Assembly (NCBI RefSeq): GCF_001447155.2 | Contig: NZ_CP014754.1 | Span: 1,736,001-1,800,000 of the forward strand | Reading direction: 5' to 3' | DNA from: Marinobacter sp. LQ44 | GTDB taxonomy: Bacteria > Pseudomonadota > Gammaproteobacteria > Pseudomonadales > Oleiphilaceae | DNA: 64,000 nucleotides | Shown here: piece by piece, positions 1 to 8,653 of the stretch | Layout of the letters: each line of letters opens with the position of its first letter | How positions within the stretch are numbered: the first letter of the stretch is position 1 | Notes under the pieces: generated by a model | The model's database searches: none | Told to the model about the DNA's origin: nothing | What the model saw: the letters and a program-made list of their open reading frames with translations, nothing else | Made by a program: the position numbers and the translations under genes

Positions 1-396
1 CGGCGCAAGGGCATTCGGTTTTACCTGCCAATTCTGCACCCGGTGTATCCGGGCAAACTGGTGTTCAGCCCGTATTTTGACGGCGTTGAACTGACCGCCA
101 ATCGGTTTGGTATTCCGGAGCCGGCGTTTCCGCGCTCAAGGCGCAGACCGGCCTGGGCACTGGATGCGGTACTGTTTCCGCTGGTAGGTTTTGATGAGCA
201 GGGGGGAAGGCTCGGCATGGGCGGTGGGTTCTATGACCGCACGTTCGCCTTCAGCCGGATAAGGCCGGCCATGGCGCCCAAGCTGATAGGGCTGGCCCAC
301 GATTTTCAGAAAGTCCGTGAATTACCGATAGAATCCTGGGATGTGCCCCTGCACGGCGTGGTTACGGAGCAGCGCTGTTACCGGTTCAGACCCTGA
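1..396 (+). CDS. 5-formyltetrahydrofolate cyclo-ligase, C-terminal part
   Basis: The reading frame is open from the first base, so the N-terminal part lies outside the window; 131 residues are visible. The enzyme converts 5-formyl-THF to 5,10-methenyl-THF with ATP in the cytoplasm. The family signature GMGGGFYDR is present and is followed by the usual C-terminal segment (LIGLAHDFQ, then ELPIESWDVPLHGVVTE). The last 19 bases overlap the 3' end of a small gene on the other strand. In many gammaproteobacteria the 6S RNA gene lies just upstream of this gene; that part is not in the window. Confidence 0.93.
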   Translation, partial: RRKGIRFYLPILHPVYPGKLVFSPYFDGVELTANRFGIPEPAFPRSRRRPAWALDAVLFPLVGFDEQGGRLGMGGGFYDRTFAFSRIRPAMAPKLIGLAHDFQKVRELPIESWDVPLHGVVTEQRCYRFRP

Positions 397-545
397 TTGG
401 CAGACTGGATAAACCCGACCGCTGGCGCAGCCGCTCGGTCGGCACGTTTGTCTTCTGAGGCCTGGATGGAAGTGAAGCCGGTAATGACAAGGCCGACAGC
501 AAAGATGAGCACGATGGCGCGGATGATGTCAGGCTTGTTACCCAT
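378..545 (-). CDS. small single-span membrane protein, function unknown (55 aa)
   Basis: This short gene encodes 55 residues beginning MGNKPDIIRAIVLIFAVG. It has one clear hydrophobic helix (about residues 7-26) followed by a charged tail rich in Lys, Asp, Arg and Ala. A modest GGGAAA ribosome site precedes the ATG. Its 3' end overlaps the cyclo-ligase gene tail to tail by 19 bases. The helix and tail could be an uncleaved signal anchor with most of the tail in the periplasm. I do not recognise a family. Protein-like composition over the full length supports a real gene, but the short length keeps confidence moderate. Confidence 0.55.
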   Translation of the reverse strand: MGNKPDIIRAIVLIFAVGLVITGFTSIQASEDKRADRAAAPAVGFIQSANQGLNR

Positions 546-858
546 TACGTATTTCCCGTTTTTTCTTTGAGTTAATTAGTTGGAAAATCAGCTAGCTATT
601 CTCGGGTCCGAGAATTAGACGAAAGACTAACACGTAACTTCAATTTTACAATTTTTGACTCGTTACAGTTATGTAAGGGTTTTTGGTGCTAGCAGGCCGA
701 ATCGATCCTGGGTCCCCGAATCAGGGGGTGGATGGGCTTTCCGAAACACGCTCCTTCGGCACATCCATGTGACGCTTGGGCTCCGCCATCCATGGCTCCG
801 CACAGTTTCGTAAAGCCCATCCACCCCCTGATTCTGCTTGGGTGATTTGGCCCGATTT
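546..858. other. intergenic stretch with a long hairpin repeat
   Basis: This 313-base gap holds an AT-rich half (about 550-690), which probably includes the promoter of the small membrane-protein gene, and the long inverted repeat at 718-834 described separately. I see no other gene here. Confidence 0.6.
718..834. repeat. long hairpin element, copy A
   Basis: The arms at 718-747 and 805-834 are complementary at 29 of 30 positions, around a 57-base centre. The inner part (CTTTCCGAAACACGC, and the centre CCGCCATCCATGGCTCCGCA) is shared with the copy at 24395-24503 and, on the opposite strand, in diverged form with the copy at 4577-4681. The outer 18 or so bases of the arms are unrelated among the copies. 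The element sits beyond the 3' end of ilvA, where it could act as a transcript end or mRNA stabiliser. Confidence 0.85.
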
Positions 859-2400
859 CTAACGTTCGCTTGCGCTTCCGTTTCCCGCGCCCAGGAACAG
901 CCGGTAGGCTTCGTTATCGGTCATGTTTTCGTAACGGAAACCCACCTTCTCCAGCATCTTTTCGAAATCGGGGATTTCCGCTTCGTTGACCTGCGCTCCC
1001 AGCAGCACGCGGCTGTAGGCGGCGCCGTGGTTTCGGTAGTGGAACAGGGAGATGTTCCAGCGGGTGCCGAGGGACATCAGGAATTTCAGCAGGGCGCCCG
1101 GGCGTTCGGGGAATTCGAACTGGTACACCACTTCGTTATCCACCGATGGCGCATGGCCGCCGACCATGTGGCGGATGTGTTGTTTGGCCAGGTCGCTGTC
1201 GGTGAGGTCGATCACAGAGTAGCCGTTTTCGCGGAGTTCCTGTACCAGGTCTTCCCGGCCGTGGCCGCCGGCCTGGATCTGGATACCGACGAAGATGGTG
1301 GCGTCGTCAGAGTCCGAATAGCGGTAGTTGAATTCGGTGATGCTGCGCTTGTGCAAGGCGTTGATAAAGGTCTTGAAGGCACCCGGGCGTTCCGGGATGG
1401 TGACCGCCAGGATGGCCTCGCGCTTCTCACCGATTTCGGTGCGCTCTGAAATGTAACGCAAACGGTCGAAATTCATGTTGGCGCCACTGAGCGTGGCGAT
1501 CAGGTTTTCGTTTTCGATCTGCTCACGCTCGATGTATTTCTTGATGCCGGCAACACCTAAAGCCCCAGCGGGCTCGGCGATGGAGCGGGTGTCTTCGAAC
1601 ACATCCTTAATGGCTGCGCAGATTTCGTCGGTGGAAACGGTGATCACTTCGTCCACGTAATCTTTGCAGATTTCCCAAGGGTATTTGCCAATCTGCTTGA
1701 CCGCCACACCGTCGGCAAAGATGCCCACTTCGTCCAGGACCACCCGCTCACCGGCCGCGAGCGCTGCTTGCAAGCAGTTGGAATCTTCGGGTTCAACACC
1801 GATTACCTTGATCTCCGGGCGAAGGTATTTGATGTAGGCGGCCATACCGGCAATCAGGCCACCGCCGCCCACGCAGATAAAGATGGCGTGGATGGGCTGG
1901 CTGAACTGCCACATGATTTCCATGGCCACCGTGCCCTGCCCGGCGATGACGTCCGGGTCATCGTAGGGCGGGATGTAGGTATAGCCGTGTTTCTTGATCA
2001 GCTCCTGGGCATGGGCCGCGGCTTCATCAAAAGCATCGCCTTTGAGCACTACCCGGGCACCGTGGTCCCTCACCGAGCGCACTTTGATCTCCGGGGTGGT
2101 CTGGGGCATCACGATCACTGCCTTGATACCCAACTTCTTGGCCGCCAACGCCACGCCCTGGGCATGGTTGCCAGCGGAGGCACAAATCACCCCTTTGGCT
2201 TTCTGCTCTTCAGAGAGCTGGGCAATCCGGTTGTAGGCGCCGCGAATCTTGAAGGAAAACACCGGCTGAAGGTCTTCACGCTTGAGCAGAATATTGTTGC
2301 CAAAGCGCTTGGAGAGGCTACGGGCTTCAGTCAGGGGTGTTTCGATGGCGACGTCATAGACCCGCGCATCGAGAATCTTCTTGATGTAGCGTTGCGGCAT
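859..2400 (-). CDS. ilvA: threonine ammonia-lyase (biosynthetic)
   Basis: The 513-residue product is the PLP enzyme that deaminates threonine to 2-oxobutanoate, the first step of isoleucine synthesis. The PLP lysine is K51 in SFKIRGAYN, and the phosphate-binding glycine loop is GGGGLIAG near residue 180. Two C-terminal ACT-like regulatory domains follow, starting near residues 325 (IPERPGAFKTF) and 420 (FPERPGALLKF). This is the architecture of the isoleucine-inhibited biosynthetic enzyme rather than the short catabolic one. The length matches E. coli IlvA. It is divergent from rpiA, as in many Pseudomonas-like genomes. Confidence 0.97.
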   Translation of the reverse strand: MPQRYIKKILDARVYDVAIETPLTEARSLSKRFGNNILLKREDLQPVFSFKIRGAYNRIAQLSEEQKAKGVICASAGNHAQGVALAAKKLGIKAVIVMPQTTPEIKVRSVRDHGARVVLKGDAFDEAAAHAQELIKKHGYTYIPPYDDPDVIAGQGTVAMEIMWQFSQPIHAIFICVGGGGLIAGMAAYIKYLRPEIKVIGVEPEDSNCLQAALAAGERVVLDEVGIFADGVAVKQIGKYPWEICKDYVDEVITVSTDEICAAIKDVFEDTRSIAEPAGALGVAGIKKYIEREQIENENLIATLSGANMNFDRLRYISERTEIGEKREAILAVTIPERPGAFKTFINALHKRSITEFNYRYSDSDDATIFVGIQIQAGGHGREDLVQELRENGYSVIDLTDSDLAKQHIRHMVGGHAPSVDNEVVYQFEFPERPGALLKFLMSLGTRWNISLFHYRNHGAAYSRVLLGAQVNEAEIPDFEKMLEKVGFRYENMTDNEAYRLFLGAGNGSASER

Positions 2401-2491
2401 GATGGTTCCGGTTGCTGGTGATTGGCTTGGAAAAACCTACAGTGTAGAAACTTTGCACGGCAGCCGTCTATAAGCAGAGACACTGGGCGCG

Positions 2492-2497
2492 TATAAT
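2492..2497 (+). promoter_or_regulatory. candidate -10 element of rpiA
   Basis: A perfect TATAAT lies 37 bases before the rpiA start. No convincing -35 hexamer is seen at 16-18 bases upstream, so the promoter is only partly supported. Confidence 0.4.
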
Positions 2498-2533
2498 GCG
2501 TGAAAAATCATCTTTTTTCTCCCGGAGCTCACC

Positions 2534-3214
2534 ATGACGCAGGACGAACTCAAACAAGCCGTTGCCAAAGCAGCCGTGGACTACATTGCCCCGAAACTGG
2601 AACGCAGCAGCATTGTCGGCGTGGGCACTGGCAGCACCGCCAACTTTTTTATCGACTTCCTGGCCCAGTACAAAGATGAATTCGACGGCGCCGTGGCAAG
2701 CTCCGAAGCCACCGCAGAACGCCTGAAAAAGCACGGTATTGAAGTCTATGACCTGAACAGCGTCAGTGAGATGGAGTTTTATGTCGACGGTGCCGACGAA
2801 ACCAACGCCAACCTGGAGCTGATCAAAGGCGGCGGCGCCGCGCTGACCCGGGAGAAAATCGTAGCGGCTGTCGCCAAAACCTTCATTTGCATCGCTGATG
2901 GCTCGAAAATGGTGGACATCCTTGGCGACTTCCCGCTGCCGGTGGAAGTCATCCCCATGGCACGCAGCCATGTCGGCCGGGAAATCGTGAAGCTCGGCGG
3001 TGATCCCGTGTACCGTGACGGTGTTACCACCGACAACGGCAACATCATCATCGACGTCCACAACCTGGATATCTCCCGCCCGATCCAGATGGAAGAAAAA
3101 CTGAACAACATCGTGGGCGTGGTCACCAACGGTCTGTTCGCCCGCCGCCCGGCCGACCTGTTGCTGCTGGGCACCAGCGAGGGCGTGAAGAGCATCCGCC
3201 GTAACGGCGCCTGA
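2534..3214 (+). CDS. rpiA: ribose-5-phosphate isomerase A
   Basis: The 226-residue enzyme interconverts ribose-5-phosphate and ribulose-5-phosphate in the non-oxidative pentose phosphate pathway. The phosphate-binding loop GTGSTA (31-36), VDGADETN with D85 and D88, and [12 protein letters not shown] with K98 and E107 correspond to the E. coli catalytic residues D81, D84, K94 and E103. CCGGAG precedes the ATG as ribosome site. A strong terminator follows the gene. Confidence 0.97.
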   Translation: MTQDELKQAVAKAAVDYIAPKLERSSIVGVGTGSTANFFIDFLAQYKDEFDGAVASSEATAERLKKHGIEVYDLNSVSEMEFYVDGADETNANLELIKGGGAALTREKIVAAVAKTFICIADGSKMVDILGDFPLPVEVIPMARSHVGREIVKLGGDPVYRDGVTTDNGNIIIDVHNLDISRPIQMEEKLNNIVGVVTNGLFARRPADLLLLGTSEGVKSIRRNGA

Positions 3215-3235
3215 CAGGTTACGGACTGCCTCCAG

Positions 3236-3264
3236 AAAGCTGGCCAACCGGGCCAGCTTTTTTT
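3236..3264 (+). terminator. rho-independent terminator of rpiA
   Basis: The stem AAAGCTGGCC/GGCCAGCTTT closes a 5-base loop and runs into seven T residues, 22 bases after the rpiA stop codon. Confidence 0.9.
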
Positions 3265-3282
3265 GTACCCGGCGAAATGCAA

Positions 3283-3300
3283 ACCAAGCGCTTGCTTGGT
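3283..3300. promoter_or_regulatory. palindromic operator candidate upstream of the acyl-CoA dehydrogenase
   Basis: ACCAAGC-GCTT-GCTTGGT is a perfect 7-base inverted repeat with a 4-base spacer, 58 bases before the chosen GTG start. Its size and position fit a TetR-family fatty-acid or branched-chain acid catabolism repressor (PsrA, FadR or LiuR type). The actual regulator is not in the window. Confidence 0.55.
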
Positions 3301-3358
3301 GACGGAGATTGCGCGACACTCGTCCCATCGAAAAAACAAGTACACCGGGAGCGAATCC

Positions 3359-4498
3359 GTGTCTGACTACTTCAACGAAACCCACGAGCAGGTGCGCCAG
3401 ACCGCGCGCAAATTCATCGAAACCCACGTACGCCCTTACATAGACGACTGGGAAGAAGCCGGCGAATTCCCCCGGGAAATCTACCAGCTCGCAGGCGACG
3501 CAGGGCTTCTGGGCATTGGCTTCCCTGAGGCTCTGGGCGGCATCGCTGAGGGCGACATTTTTATGAAAGTGGCGGTTTCCGAAGAACTGATGCGTTCCAC
3601 CTCCGGTGGCTTTGTGGCCAGCATCGGCTCCCTGGACATCGGCCTGCCGCCGGTGGCCAAGTGGGCTAAAAAAGAGATTCGGGAGCAGATCGTGCCTCCC
3701 GTTCTGCGCGGTGAAAAAATTGCCGCCCTGGCCGTCACCGAACCCGGTGGCGGCTCCGACGTGGCGAACCTGAAGACCCGGGCGGTAAAAGATGGTGATC
3801 ACTACATCGTCAACGGCAGCAAAACGTTCATCACCAGCGGCACCCGCGCCGATCACTACACGGTGGCTGTGCGCACCGGGGGCGAAGGCCACGCCGGCAT
3901 CAGCCTGCTGCTGATCGATCACGACATGCCTGGCTTCTCCACCGGCAAGAAACTCAAAAAAATGGGCTGGTGGGCGAGCGACACTGCCGAGCTGTTCTTT
4001 GAAGACTGCCGGGTGCCTGCAGACCGCCTGATCGGCGCCGAAAACGCCGGCTTTATCGCCATCATGAGTAACTTCCTGGCCGAACGCCTGAGTCTGTCCA
4101 TCATGGCCTACATGACCGCTCAACTGGCCTACGAGGCTGCCCTGGACTACACCAAACAACGCCAGGCCTTCGGCCGCAACATCGCCGGCTTCCAGGTCAT
4201 CCGCCATAAGCTGGTGGACATGGCGACGCAGATCGACATCGCCCGGGAATACACCTACCGCTGCGCTGCGTTGATGCAAGCCGGCAAGAACCCGATCAAA
4301 CAGGTGGCAATGGCGAAGAATTTCTCTGTGGACGTGTGCGAAAAGGTTACCCGCGAAGCGGTACAGCTGTTCGGTGGCATGGGCTATATGAGGGAATCCG
4401 TGGTAGAGCGGCTGTATCGGGATGCCAAGCTTCTGTCTATTGGCGGCGGCACTACGGAAATCATGAAAGAGCTGATTGCCAAACAGATCAGGCTTTAA
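3359..4498 (+). CDS. acyl-CoA dehydrogenase
   Basis: The 379-residue FAD enzyme introduces the alpha-beta double bond into acyl-CoA. I chose GTG at 3359 because GGGAGCG lies just before it and the product then begins SDYFNETHEQVRQTARKF, the normal family N-terminus; upstream codons look non-coding. The family signatures AVTEPGGGSDV and QLFGGMGYMRESVVERLYRD are present. The C-terminal position that carries the catalytic Glu of medium-chain enzymes is Gly here (SIGGGTTEI), while a Glu is present in FLAERLSLS, as in isovaleryl-CoA and long-chain enzymes, so that one is probably the base. Substrate is not determined. The gene appears monocistronic with a palindromic operator upstream. Confidence 0.92.
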   Translation: MSDYFNETHEQVRQTARKFIETHVRPYIDDWEEAGEFPREIYQLAGDAGLLGIGFPEALGGIAEGDIFMKVAVSEELMRSTSGGFVASIGSLDIGLPPVAKWAKKEIREQIVPPVLRGEKIAALAVTEPGGGSDVANLKTRAVKDGDHYIVNGSKTFITSGTRADHYTVAVRTGGEGHAGISLLLIDHDMPGFSTGKKLKKMGWWASDTAELFFEDCRVPADRLIGAENAGFIAIMSNFLAERLSLSIMAYMTAQLAYEAALDYTKQRQAFGRNIAGFQVIRHKLVDMATQIDIAREYTYRCAALMQAGKNPIKQVAMAKNFSVDVCEKVTREAVQLFGGMGYMRESVVERLYRDAKLLSIGGGTTEIMKELIAKQIRL

Positions 4499-4511
4499 CT
4501 AGTGGAGTTAG

Positions 4512-4545
4512 GGCGTCGGTGAGGAGGGCCTTCCCAAAACGCTTG
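4512..4545. repeat. orphan half-arm of the hairpin repeat family
   Basis: GGAGGGCCTTCCCAAAACGC resembles the arm-to-core transition of the hairpin family (CCTTTCCAAAACACGC in copy C). No complementary partner is found nearby, so it looks like a decayed or truncated copy beside copy B. Confidence 0.5.
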
Positions 4546-4576
4546 AGTGCCGGGAGCTCCTGCAAAGGTTCGGACG

Positions 4577-4681
4577 ACCATCAGGCAGCACTTTCCGAAA
4601 ACGTGGAGCGCCATGGATGGCGCGACCGAGCCCTACAGGGATGTATTCACGGGCGTTTTTCGGAAAGTGCTGCCTGATGGT
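4577..4681. repeat. long hairpin element, copy B (inverted orientation)
   Basis: The arms at 4577-4603 and 4654-4681 match over 27 positions with one inserted T. On the minus strand the centre reads GTGAATACATCCCTGTAGGG and CGCCATCCATGGCGC, aligning with copy C. The outer arm ACCATCAGGCAGCA is unlike those of copies A and C, yet is complemented in its own partner arm. Confidence 0.85.
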
Positions 4682-4799
4682 TGTATACACCACAGTCAAC
4701 GACCAAGGTTTAGTTTCGAATGGCAAGAGACTTCCGTATAATTGCGCCCACTTTTTAAACGCAGTTAAACGCACCTCAACGTAGCAGGAAGGATCGCAC

Positions 4800-5327
4800 A
4801 TGCAATTCGACAACATCCCCGCTGGCAAGAACCCGCCAGAAGACATCTACGTAGCCATCGAGATTCCGGCTAACAGCTCCCCGGTCAAGTACGAGCTGGA
4901 CAAAGACATGGGCGCCCTGCTGGTTGACCGGTTCATGGCCACCCCCATGTTCTACCCGGCCAACTACGGCTTCATCCCCCACACCCTGGCTGATGACGGC
5001 GATCCCATCGATGTGCTGGTTGTTACCCCGTACCCCATTCAGGCTGGCTGCGTGATTCGCTGTCGCCCGGTAGGCGTGCTGAACATGGAAGACGAAGCCG
5101 GTGGTGATGCCAAGCTGGTTGCGGTGCCGCACGACAAGCTGACCACCACCTACCACGATGTTAAAGAGATCGACGACCTGCCGGAGCTGCTGCGCAACCA
5201 GATCCGTCACTTCTTCGAAAACTACAAGACGCTGGAGCCCGGCAAGTGGGTGAAGGTACAGGGCTGGGGCAACGCCTCCGAAGCCAAAAAAGCCATTGAA
5301 GACGCGGTTAACGCCTACAAAGGCTGA
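4800..5327 (+). CDS. ppa: inorganic pyrophosphatase (family I)
   Basis: The 175-residue cytoplasmic enzyme hydrolyses pyrophosphate to phosphate, driving biosynthetic reactions. Family I signatures are present: the N-terminal [17 protein letters not shown] and the metal-binding [10 protein letters not shown], whose three Asp residues bind Mg. The length is normal for bacterial family I enzymes. AGGAAGGA precedes the ATG. A symmetric terminator separates the gene from the convergent DUF2333 gene. Confidence 0.97.
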   Translation: MQFDNIPAGKNPPEDIYVAIEIPANSSPVKYELDKDMGALLVDRFMATPMFYPANYGFIPHTLADDGDPIDVLVVTPYPIQAGCVIRCRPVGVLNMEDEAGGDAKLVAVPHDKLTTTYHDVKEIDDLPELLRNQIRHFFENYKTLEPGKWVKVQGWGNASEAKKAIEDAVNAYKG

Positions 5328-5342
5328 TCGCACTTCAGGCAC

Positions 5343-5381
5343 AAAAAAGCCGGGCAGTCATCACAACTGCCCGGCTTTTTT
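5343..5381. terminator. bidirectional terminator between ppa and the DUF2333 gene
   Basis: The stem AAAAAAGCCGGGCAGT/ACTGCCCGGCTTTTTT has a short loop. The A and T runs on both sides allow termination of both convergent genes. Confidence 0.92.
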
Positions 5382-5400
5382 GTGCGCGAGATCTGGTCTC

Positions 5401-6453
5401 TTAACCCCTGGACAGCAGATCCCGCATATCACTGATGGCCGCGTTCGCCCGCGACAGATAGGCCGCCATGGTGAGTGAGTGATTCGCCAGCACCCCGAAG
5501 CCGCTGCCGTTCAGAATCACCGGGCTCCACATGGGCTGTTGCGTGCCCTCAAGCTCAATAATGATCTGCTTCACGCTGGCCATGGCATTTTTGTCCTGCA
5601 ATACCTTGCGGAAATCCACCTCAATGGCCTTGAAGATGTGCAGCAATGCCCAGGCGCTGCCCCGGGCCTCATAGAACACGTCATCAATTTTGGTCCAGGG
5701 CGTTTTCACGTCATCACCACCGGTGTCTTCCGCCAGCGGATCATCCGGGTTGAGGTTCGCCAGGGCTTCCGAAACCGAGGCTTTCCCGACACTCTCGCTG
5801 AGCGTTCGTGACAGGCTGCCCAACCGGGTTTCAAGGTCTGCCAGCCAGTTATTGAGGTTGTCAGCACGGGCAAAAAACTGAGCGTTGGGCTGCTCCGGAT
5901 GAGACAGCCGGTCCAGGTATCGTTTCAGCGCATTAATGCCCCGACGGTACTCCCGCTCCGTGGAAGGAATGGCCCAGCTACCGCTGTCAAAATGAAACTG
6001 CGGCTCGGCGATGATCAGGTCCGCGTCTTCAGCAGACTGGCTCTGAGAACGGCTGATGTCCTTACGCATGGCTCTGGACAGATCCCGCAACTGCACCAGC
6101 ACACCAAACTCCCAGTTGGGCATGTTGTCCATCCACAACCCGGGCGGGAAGATATCGTTGGAAATGTAGCCACCGGGTTTGTCCAGCAAGGTTTCGGCAA
6201 TCTTGATCATCGTGGCCGTGGTGGCAAAACCGGTCACCGGCTCCCGGCCCATGTCACTGGCGAGAGCACGGGTGTGCTCTCGCACAGAAAAGGTATCTGG
6301 CTCACTGCTCCAGTACATACCGAGAATGGTGGTTACTAGCAGATATACCAACAGGATTGCCAGAACAAACTTGCCAATGACACCGTTGCCTCCGGTGTAA
6401 TCCTGAATGTCGTCTTTCTTGTCCCTGAAGTACTGTGTGATTTTGCCCGGCAT
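5401..6453 (-). CDS. DUF2333 family inner-membrane protein
   Basis: The 350-residue protein has a short charged N-terminus, one membrane span at about 26-47 (VIGKFVLAILLVYLLVTTIL) and a large domain probably in the periplasm, matching the DUF2333 family of Pseudomonas-like bacteria. Conserved-looking stretches include PGGYISNDIFPPGLWMDN and the W-F-H-F region near the middle. Function is unknown. It lies 25 bases after, and in the same direction as, the LapD-like gene, so the two are likely co-transcribed, which hints at an envelope role. Confidence 0.8.
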   Translation of the reverse strand: MPGKITQYFRDKKDDIQDYTGGNGVIGKFVLAILLVYLLVTTILGMYWSSEPDTFSVREHTRALASDMGREPVTGFATTATMIKIAETLLDKPGGYISNDIFPPGLWMDNMPNWEFGVLVQLRDLSRAMRKDISRSQSQSAEDADLIIAEPQFHFDSGSWAIPSTEREYRRGINALKRYLDRLSHPEQPNAQFFARADNLNNWLADLETRLGSLSRTLSESVGKASVSEALANLNPDDPLAEDTGGDDVKTPWTKIDDVFYEARGSAWALLHIFKAIEVDFRKVLQDKNAMASVKQIIIELEGTQQPMWSPVILNGSGFGVLANHSLTMAAYLSRANAAISDMRDLLSRG

Positions 6454-6478
6454 AAGGCTGCAAGTCTCCCGTCAGTTG

Positions 6479-8530
6479 TCAATCAGCGGCAAATGGCCTG
6501 CCAAGATGGTATCCCATGGCTCCATCAATACCCAGTTTACAGAGTACCGAGTATTCTGCTGCCGTTTCCACTCCTGTCGCAAAAACCTTCACGCCCCGGC
6601 TGCGCGCAATGGCCAGCACGGACTCCAGCCAGAAACGATTTTCATCATGGCTGTCCAGGTTATGGATGAAGCTGTTATCGATACGCATGGCCCGGAACGG
6701 CAGATTCTTCAGGTAGCTGAACGGCACGCCCCCCACCCCGAAACGATCCACCAGAACCGGCACCCCGAGCCGGACGAGCTCTCGAACCAGTGTGCTGACA
6801 TCCTTGCGGTGATGGTGAATGGTCTGCTCGGCCACACCAACCCAAAGACGACTAACCAGAGGCCCTGCCTGCCCAAGACTCGCCAGCAAATCACTCCGGA
6901 ACTCCGGGTCAGCAACAGACGCACTCCCCAGGGATACCGCCAGGCGCTCCCCTGGATGGCTCGCCAGGCGCTCCAGAACCCGCTCGATCAGCAGCCGGTC
7001 AATGTCCTTGATTAGCCCAAGGCGCTCGGCCACAGGTACAAACAAACCTGCCTTGAGAACCCCTTCAGGACTGTTGATACGGGAAAACACCTGATAGTGA
7101 ACCACCGACTGTTCAACGCCCTGCACCATGGGCTGTAACCACAGCGACAAACTGCGGTCACGTATCGCCTGGCTGATGATAGCCCGCCAGGTTTCCATGT
7201 TGTGGTGATTCTCCGGGCCCGTTTCGGCCACCCAGCAGCAGGATTCATCCCGCTGTTGGGCTGCCACCAGGGCTTCGTCAGCCGCCGCCAGCAGGTCCCG
7301 GCTGCCCAGCCCTTCTGCGGTCACCGCAAGGCCAGCGTGCACGATGGTATCCATCGGTGCGGCATGATCCGCATAAAGCCCGTCAAGTTCCGCCACCAGT
7401 TCTTCCGCCCACACACGGACATCTGCCGCGGATGCGCCCGGCAGGAAAACCGCGAATTCAGCCCCCGTCCTGCGCCCGGCGAAAGATTCAGCATGCCGCT
7501 TCACAAAGCGCCGCAGACAGCCGGCAACCTGCTTCAGGAGCAGGTCACCCTCGCTGCGGCCATAGGCCCTGTTGTAGTCAACGAAAACGCCGAGCTGGAT
7601 CATAATCAGCACGCCCGGGGCAGCCTTTTCCTCGGATTCAAGCTCAGCCCGCAGTCGCTGATCAAAGGCACTCCGACTGGCCAAGCCGGTCACGGGATCT
7701 TCGTTGTTCACCTTGCGCAAATGCTGGATCAGCTTGCCTTGCCCCTCAAACAACTGGCCGAGGTCATCCGCCATCTGATTCATGGCTTCGGTAACCTGGT
7801 TCAGTTCCCGGGTTGACTTGATGTCGACCCGTTTCCGAAAATCCCGCTGCCCCAAAGCCTTGGCCTGAGCTTCCAACGCTTTCAGCGGGCTCAGTATTCG
7901 CCCCAGCAACAGGTGCAGGACGACCAGACCGGCACCGCCGATGGCCAGCACGCCCACCAACAGTCCCACGGTAATGCGCCAGAGATCGTCGTAAGCCCGG
8001 CCCGGATGACTGACCACACGAACCTTGCCCAGACGGCTCCAGCCACGCACGACTTCGGCCTCAGCCATTGGCCGCGGCAGGGAGGCCAAACGGATAAACC
8101 AGCCAGGGGCGGCAGTACCCTGAAGCGGCATTCTTCTGCCCGCAATCAGGCTATCACTGTGATCAAGGTATTCCACGGACAAGTACCGGCCACTGTCGAA
8201 CACGGCATCAAGCAGCGACGCAGCTGCCACCGGATCTGAGCCATCAATGGCGTTCGACAAGGATAAGCCCGTGGCCGTGGCGCCGTCCCGGGCATGGTCA
8301 CCGAGCTGATCGGCTACGTAGCCCCGAAAATAGCCGAAACTGGTGATGAACGACGCCGTGAGAATGAGCACCAGCAAGCCACCGGTAAACACCAGTAATA
8401 GCCCCTGAAGCGTAATCACGCCGTGCTGCTGATCTCTCTTTCCAAGCATCCCCGCCATAGCTGCTGGGGCTCCGGTCCGATAATTGGTTTGATAAGTGTC
8501 TGTGACCTGTACCGCGGAGTTGACAAACAT
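6479..8530 (-). CDS. lapD: LapD-like c-di-GMP receptor with degenerate GGDEF and EAL domains
   Basis: The 683-residue frame encodes an N-terminal span (about 41-65), a periplasmic domain with LapD features (FDSGRYLSVEYLD, PGWFIRLASLP, then VSHPGRAYDDLWR), a second span (186-210), a HAMP segment and GGDEF plus EAL domains. The GGDEF site reads RTGAEF (354-359), and the EAL position reads YQVFSRI (479-485), so neither catalytic motif is intact. In LapD such domains sense c-di-GMP and control the periplasmic protease LapG, which releases a large adhesin. No lapG or adhesin gene is adjacent. The start may instead be Met25 or Met28, just before the first membrane span, since the 24 residues ahead look atypical. 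Confidence 0.82.
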   Translation of the reverse strand: MFVNSAVQVTDTYQTNYRTGAPAAMAGMLGKRDQQHGVITLQGLLLVFTGGLLVLILTASFITSFGYFRGYVADQLGDHARDGATATGLSLSNAIDGSDPVAAASLLDAVFDSGRYLSVEYLDHSDSLIAGRRMPLQGTAAPGWFIRLASLPRPMAEAEVVRGWSRLGKVRVVSHPGRAYDDLWRITVGLLVGVLAIGGAGLVVLHLLLGRILSPLKALEAQAKALGQRDFRKRVDIKSTRELNQVTEAMNQMADDLGQLFEGQGKLIQHLRKVNNEDPVTGLASRSAFDQRLRAELESEEKAAPGVLIMIQLGVFVDYNRAYGRSEGDLLLKQVAGCLRRFVKRHAESFAGRRTGAEFAVFLPGASAADVRVWAEELVAELDGLYADHAAPMDTIVHAGLAVTAEGLGSRDLLAAADEALVAAQQRDESCCWVAETGPENHHNMETWRAIISQAIRDRSLSLWLQPMVQGVEQSVVHYQVFSRINSPEGVLKAGLFVPVAERLGLIKDIDRLLIERVLERLASHPGERLAVSLGSASVADPEFRSDLLASLGQAGPLVSRLWVGVAEQTIHHHRKDVSTLVRELVRLGVPVLVDRFGVGGVPFSYLKNLPFRAMRIDNSFIHNLDSHDENRFWLESVLAIARSRGVKVFATGVETAAEYSVLCKLGIDGAMGYHLGRPFAAD

Positions 8531-8653
8531 TTACATAGCGCAACCTACGCCGACAACATTAAACACTATAGACTCTGCAAAAGGACTAAGGTTAAAAAGT
8601 TAGTCCTGCCGGATCGGACCATCAAAAAATGAAAACAGACAGGCCGGAGCACA

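Larger units (their letters stand above)
4499..4799. other. intergenic stretch between acyl-CoA dehydrogenase and ppa
   Basis: This 301-base gap holds the orphan half-arm (4512-4545), hairpin copy B (4577-4681) and about 115 bases before ppa that presumably contain its promoter. No gene is visible. Confidence 0.6.

Noticed and set aside
2468..4279. A 603-codon open frame antisense to rpiA and the acyl-CoA dehydrogenase gene
   Set aside because: It runs opposite two clear genes, is rich in His and Val from GC-skewed codons and shows no domain; it is a shadow.
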